A stretch of 5,994 nt of DNA from UBA6776 sp964636785 (GTDB taxonomy: Bacteria > Bdellovibrionota > Bdellovibrionia > Bdellovibrionales > UBA1609), in contig CAZWVK010000143.1 of the NCBI GenBank assembly GCA_964636785.1, forward strand, positions 1-5,994, read 5' to 3'. How positions within the stretch are numbered: the first letter of the stretch is position 1; the number at the start of each line of letters is the position of its first letter. The translations under genes were made by a program, and so were the position numbers. The notes under the pieces are model-generated. The model did no database searches. It had not been told where the DNA came from and saw only the letters and a program-made list of their open reading frames with translations. Of the stretch, positions 5,242 to 5,994 are shown in pieces.

Positions 5242-5994
5242 AGATTTCCTTGAGCCTCAAAAATCTTTAAGATCGAGTTCTTCTTGAGTTCAATTTCTTT
5301 CCACTCTTTTTCAAGTTCACTTTCTTTCACCACTCCAGCACCGGCTGCAGAAATGAGTTTAGTCCCAACCACTTGCAAGCACCGAATGGCGACAATCAAG
5401 TGAGATTCTCCACTGGAACTGACATAGCCAAATGGCGCTCCATAACGTCGGCGCAGATGTGAATCTTTGCGCTCTTTCAACCATTCAAATGCAGCCTGTT
5501 TTGGAAATCCACCAAGGGCTGGAGTTGGATGAAGCTCTTCAGCAATCTCAATGATTTGATTGGGTTCAAAATGCATAAGATCCACTTCCATCTCCGTGAC
5601 AAGATGTTTTAATGAGGGGAGGTGATTCTCAAATGTGGGCTTTTTTAAAACCTGCCCATAAGGAGAGAGTGTCATTTCCAACTCACGCACAACAAACTCA
5701 TGTTCACTGCGCTCTTTGGGATCCTCTAAGAGATTTTTAGAAAAATCTGCTGTCGTGCCGGCCACAGCATGAGTAAATAGTTGACCGCCTGTTTGATAGA
5801 GCAAAGTTTCCGGTGTGGCTCCAAACATCCATTCCTTTTCCGCTAGAAAGAAAGGATGCAAACTCTCAGGCAACTCCGCCATTCGATCGAAAATAAATAA
5901 GAGGCTTTTTTGAATCTGCTCTTTGAAATGGGAAGCTTGAGCAAAATCCATGTGAATGGGAACAGCCTTTTCCAAAACTCCCAAGTCGATTTTA
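5238..5994 (-). CDS. menF: Isochorismate synthase MenF, C-terminal part (5' end outside window)
   Basis: Converts chorismate to isochorismate in the cytoplasm, the first committed step of menaquinone synthesis. About 251 codons are present and the frame is open to the right edge. The TTG at 5984 is therefore not the true start: codons for K-I-D precede it, and the gene begins outside the window. Counting from that K, the chorismate-utilising-enzyme landmarks appear in order. LEKAVPI (7-13) matches the LxKVVLAR segment with the catalytic Lys. FGATPETL follows at 57-64 and AGTTAD at 78-83, where the family more often has AGTxxRG. SEHEFVV is at 96-102, LHPTPALGG at 154-162, the I-R pair near 203-204, AGAGVV at 217-222, and the Mg-binding EWKE at 230-233. 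It ends in a 4-base ATGA overlap with menD. EntC, PabB and salicylate synthases share this fold, so the menF assignment rests largely on the operon context. Confidence 0.9.
   Translation of the reverse strand, partial: KIDLGVLEKAVPIHMDFAQASHFKEQIQKSLLFIFDRMAELPESLHPFFLAEKEWMFGATPETLLYQTGGQLFTHAVAGTTADFSKNLLEDPKERSEHEFVVRELEMTLSPYGQVLKKPTFENHLPSLKHLVTEMEVDLMHFEPNQIIEIAEELHPTPALGGFPKQAAFEWLKERKDSHLRRRYGAPFGYVSSSGESHLIVAIRCLQVVGTKLISAAGAGVVKESELEKEWKEIELKKNSILKIFEAQGNL
5245..5251 (-). promoter_or_regulatory. Ribosome binding site of menD
   Basis: On the minus strand AAGGAAA stands just upstream of the menD ATG at 5241, inside the last codons of menF. It supports the ATG that overlaps the menF stop as the true start, and so supports translational coupling of the two genes. 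Confidence 0.6.

Noticed and set aside
5238..5984. Complete 248-codon gene starting at TTG 5984
   Set aside because: The frame stays open to the window edge, the catalytic-Lys segment begins right at the edge, and isochorismate synthases are much longer. This is the truncated 3' part of menF.

Overview
The window is almost wall-to-wall coding sequence on the minus strand. It holds most of an o-succinylbenzoate-route (classical, MenFDHCEBA) menaquinone biosynthesis operon, transcribed from right to left. In transcription order it carries the C-terminal half of isochorismate synthase (menF, cut by the right edge), menD, menH, an unassigned 64-codon gene, menB, menA, menC, and the first codons of another gene running off the left edge, most likely menE. 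No gene-free stretch exceeds about 70 bases. No RNA gene, mobile element, CRISPR array or intrinsic terminator was seen. The operon promoter must lie beyond the right edge, upstream of menF.

How the genes work together: MenF turns chorismate into isochorismate. MenD adds a succinyl-semialdehyde unit from 2-oxoglutarate. MenH removes pyruvate to give SHCHC, and MenC dehydrates this to o-succinylbenzoate (OSB). MenE (presumed, left edge) makes OSB-CoA, MenB closes the second ring to DHNA-CoA, and MenA prenylates DHNA in the membrane. Neither a DHNA-CoA thioesterase nor the final methyltransferase (MenG/UbiE) is in the window.

The junctions are tight. menF/menD, menD/menH and menA/menC all overlap by ATGA. 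menB and menA are 2 bases apart. The menC/next-gene junction can be read as a TTGA overlap with a good Shine-Dalgarno. The exception is the middle of the operon, where the small gene sits between menH and menB with 39- and 66/72-base spacers. The second spacer also contains a strong Shine-Dalgarno plus a 25-codon open frame that runs out of frame into the start of menB.

Organism: a Gram-negative-like bacterium of moderate G+C (mid-40s percent by eye) using AAGGAG-type ribosome sites. MenB is very like the proteobacterial type I enzyme, whereas MenD is short and divergent. A Bdellovibrio-like predatory bacterium or other delta-type proteobacterium is a plausible guess, but the sequence alone does not prove it.

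The pathway is known. The parts that look least described are the small gene embedded in the operon, the out-of-frame mini-ORF in front of menB, and the unusual substitutions in the MenD active site.
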